Assembly: GCF_001029285.1 (NCBI RefSeq)
Contig: NZ_LDZY01000017.1
Location: 1-64,000, forward strand
Source of the DNA: Desulfosporosinus acididurans
Lineage (GTDB): Bacteria; Bacillota; Desulfitobacteriia; Desulfitobacteriales; Desulfitobacteriaceae
DNA: 64,000 bases
Reading direction: 5' to 3'
In this document: one piece after another, positions 61,248 through 64,000 of the stretch
Layout of the letters: every line of letters starts with the position of its first letter
Numbering within the stretch: position 1 is the first letter of the stretch
Notes under the pieces: model-generated
Database searches by the model: none
The model's input: the letters and a program-made list of their open reading frames with translations, nothing else
What the model was told of the DNA's origin: nothing
Program-made: the position numbers and the translations under genes

Positions 61248-62021
61248 TTAACACCCAATAATTAGGATAGTGACATTATCCTGATGCTGGATATTCTTAC
61301 GAAGTGTTTTATCTAGCAATTTATCCGCAGCTTGTTGAGGTAAAGCGGACATCTCCTCAGCTATCTCTGCTTCACTTAATGTGCCAAATAATCCATCACT
61401 GCACAAGAGAAGTTTGTACCCTTGTTTAAGAAAAATAGGCTTTTGACAAACGTCGAACCTAAAATTATCACGGACACCAATATAACTGTACAAATAATGA
61501 CGTTGGTCGTTTTTCATAGCCTCTTCTTCTGAGATATATTGTTCGGCTACTAATTTTTCCAAATTCCTGGCAAAGGTGAAATCACTGGTAATTCTAACCA
61601 ATCGGCCTTGACACCAGAGATATATTCTGCTGTCACCGGTTCCAACCCAATATAATAATCCTTCCTTGACCACAGAGGCAATCAAAGTACAACCGGTATC
61701 GACATTAACCTCCAGCCCTAATTTAGCAACTGCTTGGTTGGCGGCGTCGATAGCCTTAGCCAGCCGGCCGGGAACAGAATCCTGAATGTTGGACAATTGA
61801 TAGCTATCCACAAAAGTTTCTATAGCAATCGAAGCAGCTGTTTTCCCCATGTCGTGCCCGCCCATACCGTCAGCCAAAACAGCTAAGATACCATTATCTT
61901 GAATGGATTGTGCATCAAAAAAATCAGAGAAGTAGAAGGCATCCTGCTGTTCTTCCCTAGAACCAATATGCTGCGCATTTCCGGGTGTTAAATAAATTTT
62001 CGGAACGTGATTAACCCGCAA
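61248..62021 (-). CDS. PP2C-family Ser/Thr phosphatase
   Basis: The ~257-residue protein has metal-binding motif VLADGMGGHDMGKTAA, SREEQQDAFYFSD near the start, then LLLCSDGLFGTLSEAEI and HQDNVTILIIG. It removes phosphate from Ser/Thr and presumably opposes the kinase in this operon. TTG 62021 sits eight bases after AAGGAG; GTG 62030 abuts that site. Confidence 0.88.
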   Translation of the reverse strand: MRVNHVPKIYLTPGNAQHIGSREEQQDAFYFSDFFDAQSIQDNGILAVLADGMGGHDMGKTAASIAIETFVDSYQLSNIQDSVPGRLAKAIDAANQAVAKLGLEVNVDTGCTLIASVVKEGLLYWVGTGDSRIYLWCQGRLVRITSDFTFARNLEKLVAEQYISEEEAMKNDQRHYLYSYIGVRDNFRFDVCQKPIFLKQGYKLLLCSDGLFGTLSEAEIAEEMSALPQQAADKLLDKTLRKNIQHQDNVTILIIGC

Positions 62022-62033
62022 CTGAAACACTCC

Positions 62034-63512
62034 TTACATTACAATTCTATACATCATCTCAGGTACCCGAATTAAATCGCCATTCTGCAAGGCACAGCTT
62101 CCCTGCACTGGAGTTCCATTGACATATATCTCTCCCGGTATCTGACTATGGATTACGATCATTTCATCGATAACCGAAAAATGTCCAATAATCTTTTTGT
62201 CGTAACCAACTTGTAATGCACATTCAGGTGCAGATCCAATCAGGGGATTCAGATCAGCTTGGATCTGGATCACTTCACCTTTATTTGGACCCTGCAACAC
62301 TTCCAACCCGATACTGAAGGAAATTCTTCCTTGCGAATTTTGGACAAGCATGGTTGTGTTTCTTGGTTCATTGCCGTCATTAGATTCTGTTTTATTCCGT
62401 TGTGATTCGCCATTAGGCTTTTTAAATAACCACATCATTACAAGGATAAGGAACAAAGTGATGAGAATAAAAGGAAGTAAAATCATCGCCGCGCCAAAAT
62501 AGCTAGTTCTGAGTTCTTGCTTAGGCTTCGCCAGAACTTGGCTGGAGTTGTCTTTATCTGTTAAGGCAGGCACAGCCGTGAATTTGGCGGCTTGCCGGAT
62601 TTCTCCATGGCTGTCTTTAAACGCTACATTAATAACAGCCTGTTGATTAAAGACCTTGAAATTTTCACAGCGTAGATTAATGACCTTGCATTTCTCGATC
62701 GACGATTTAAAATTAGAAAACAACTCTTTTCCGCTCGCGCTGATGAAGTATTGACCACCCGTCTTCTGGGCTATTTGATCCGCAGCGACCTTGAACTCTT
62801 GTTCCAGCGAGTTTTTGTTATTCATGATCAAGGTATAAACAGGCAAGCGGTCAATATCTACATATTTTTGGGCATCTTCACTGCTAAAGCTGTCCCCATC
62901 AACTCCACCGTCAGTAATCAAGACAACTATACGCTGTTCAGGAATATCCTTAGCGGTCCGACCAATCTCAATAGCGTCACGTATCCCAGAATATAGATGT
63001 GTCCCTGTCCCACTACCCACAGAAATGCTATTTTGAATTGTTTTAATAGTGCTTTGTGAAGAATCGCTCACTGCGAAATCCTTGATTGTTTCTAATTTAT
63101 TGCTAACACCAAAGACTGCAAGCTGATCGTTCGGTCCAACAAATTCAAACAATTTTTCCAGCATAACCTTGAGTTGACTTGCCCGGTTTTCACTTCCCAT
63201 AGAAACAGATGTGTCAACAAGTATAAGGTAAGACGTATTTACCGTGCCTCCATTATCGGATTTAACATCCTGAATATCCGTTAATTGGGTAGGAGTATCG
63301 TTAATTTTGATCTTCAAGGCATTTTTAAGCTGGGCATTATCCAGATTGATGTTATCCAAGCGTACAAACAACTTTAAGTCCGGCAATTTCGAGTCGACCT
63401 GTGTAATATTAAAATTAGAGTCGTTGGCAGCCTTAGTAACAGCAGGTTCTAAAAGGATTAGGCTAATTAACAGTACAACAATAAGGCTGCTTACTGCTTT
63501 TTTTAGTCCCAT
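62034..63512 (-). CDS. membrane VWA-FHA protein
   Basis: The 492-residue protein has a signal peptide (AVSSLIVVLLISLILLEP), an outer VWA domain with a complete MIDAS start (ILVDTSVSMGS, later TDGGVDGDSFS), one membrane helix (MILLPFILITLFLILVMMWLF, about 340-360), and an FHA domain inside (NPLIGSAPECALQVGY; EIYVNGTPV). FHA is degenerate in the Ser/Arg core. It may bind an outer ligand by metal and relay to the phospho-network. It overlaps the upstream FHA gene by 10 bases. Confidence 0.85.
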   Translation of the reverse strand: MGLKKAVSSLIVVLLISLILLEPAVTKAANDSNFNITQVDSKLPDLKLFVRLDNINLDNAQLKNALKIKINDTPTQLTDIQDVKSDNGGTVNTSYLILVDTSVSMGSENRASQLKVMLEKLFEFVGPNDQLAVFGVSNKLETIKDFAVSDSSQSTIKTIQNSISVGSGTGTHLYSGIRDAIEIGRTAKDIPEQRIVVLITDGGVDGDSFSSEDAQKYVDIDRLPVYTLIMNNKNSLEQEFKVAADQIAQKTGGQYFISASGKELFSNFKSSIEKCKVINLRCENFKVFNQQAVINVAFKDSHGEIRQAAKFTAVPALTDKDNSSQVLAKPKQELRTSYFGAAMILLPFILITLFLILVMMWLFKKPNGESQRNKTESNDGNEPRNTTMLVQNSQGRISFSIGLEVLQGPNKGEVIQIQADLNPLIGSAPECALQVGYDKKIIGHFSVIDEMIVIHSQIPGEIYVNGTPVQGSCALQNGDLIRVPEMMYRIVM

Positions 63513-64000
63513 TTAAACTCCTCCCCGCAAAACGGGATGAACAGCAAGCGCGACTTACCTATTTCAATCGCATCATACGCATGCAATTCCGTAACCGCCA
63601 AAACCGGTGCGTCATTAATGTAGATAAGATCGCGCCCATCTCCTCCTTGGATAAAGAAGCGATTATGCTTAGGGTCATAAATAATGACAGCGTGTTTTTC
63701 GCGGGAGATTGAATCGTCACCCTTGATGGAGATATTGGTTTGTCCTCGGCCGATTGTATTCTGGCCGCTCATGATCTGATAATCCTGTCCTTTACTAGCG
63801 CCTTCTACACAGACGAGCCAGCCGACGACGGGATCAATCCCAGTCTTCGCTTTAATAATGCCAACTGTTTTCTCTCCGCGACTTGGAGTTCCGTTGGTAT
63901 TAAGCGCCCGGGTAACGGGAATATCGCTTGCCCCATTTGGGACATTTGAAGCTGTATGTTGGGTTTTGGGAATATCATTAACTGGAGAAGGGTTATTGAT
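63503..64000 (-). CDS. FHA-domain protein, 5' end outside the window
   Basis: The frame stays open to the window edge. Visible are a Ser/Thr/Asn/Pro-rich linker, then VGWLVCVEGASKGQDYQ, an FHA start, and NTIGRGQTNISIKGDDSISREKHAVIIYD, the full pThr-binding core (GR, S, H). An internal ATG (63772) would split the FHA domain and is not the start. It is the upstream gene of the phospho-signalling operon. Confidence 0.82.
   Translation of the reverse strand: MNNPSPVNDIPKTQHTASNVPNGASDIPVTRALNTNGTPSRGEKTVGIIKAKTGIDPVVGWLVCVEGASKGQDYQIMSGQNTIGRGQTNISIKGDDSISREKHAVIIYDPKHNRFFIQGGDGRDLIYINDAPVLAVTELHAYDAIEIGKSRLLFIPFCGEEFKWD

Overview
The window is from a low-GC, spore-forming Gram-positive anaerobe. 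The best guess is a Peptococcaceae-type clostridium near Desulfosporosinus or Desulfitobacterium. The guess rests on the gene mix (aryl-sulfate sulfotransferase, Crp/Fnr regulator of the CprK type, NifX/DUF5320/DsrE cluster, C_GCAxxG_C_C protein, 2-hydroxyacyl-CoA dehydratase activator, Spo0E-like phosphatase, YjcZ-like micropeptides), strong GGAGG ribosome sites, and frequent GTG and TTG starts. No sequence comparison was run.

Layout. 0-7 kb: scattered single accessory genes (a frameshifted GNAT acetyltransferase, MazG-like, nitroreductase, hydrolases, VOC, PhzF, ion-channel-like). 7-10 kb: a CadC-type regulator and a cadA-type P-type ATPase with a readable promoter/operator. 10.6-12 kb: NlpC/P60 hydrolase and monofunctional transglycosylase. 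12-16.5 kb: peptide-immunity type ABC transporter (ATPase plus two permeases) with its own response regulator and histidine kinase. 16.8-18.6 kb: MFS pump and MarR regulator under an elaborate double palindrome. 18.8-25 kb: SLC13-type transporter, cytoplasmic aryl-sulfate sulfotransferase, thioredoxin, and thioredoxin reductase fused to a cysteine-less thioredoxin fold, with a Crp/Fnr regulator just upstream. 26.7-31.4 kb: D-alanylation operon in the order dltC-D-X-A-B, with a previously unmarked dltX.

31.4-46 kb: a PepSY fragment joined to a response-regulator start, a GltS-like carrier with a redox-type cysteine protein, pentapeptide repeat protein, two methyltransferases under an XRE-cupin regulator, EamA transporter, a thioredoxin-reductase-like flavoprotein without the CxxC, lctP, an ArsR/redox-disulfide pair, and a PocR + PAS/GGDEF/HD-GYP signalling pair. 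46-57 kb: chemoreceptor, NifX/DsrE/DUF5320 operon, CBS protein, several unknown small proteins, decayed gene fragments, a Spo0E-like phosphatase, tandem Gly-rich membrane micropeptides, HgdC-like activator, flavodoxin.

57.2-64 kb is one dense minus-strand operon: FHA protein (runs off the window), VWA-FHA membrane protein, PP2C phosphatase, RDD-FHA membrane protein, a Ser/Thr kinase whose outer domain is a class A beta-lactamase fold with its catalytic Ser and Lys replaced, and a membrane-anchored serine hydrolase of the same fold with SxxK, SDN and KTG intact. This looks like a phospho-signalling system that senses a cell-wall or beta-lactam-like ligand and is the most interesting locus here.

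A dispersed ~180-bp multi-hairpin repeat occurs eight times (five full or internally deleted, three partial or end-only) in both orientations, without terminal inverted repeats. It resembles a non-autonomous IS200/IS605-type element. Several copies sit exactly at gene ends or starts.
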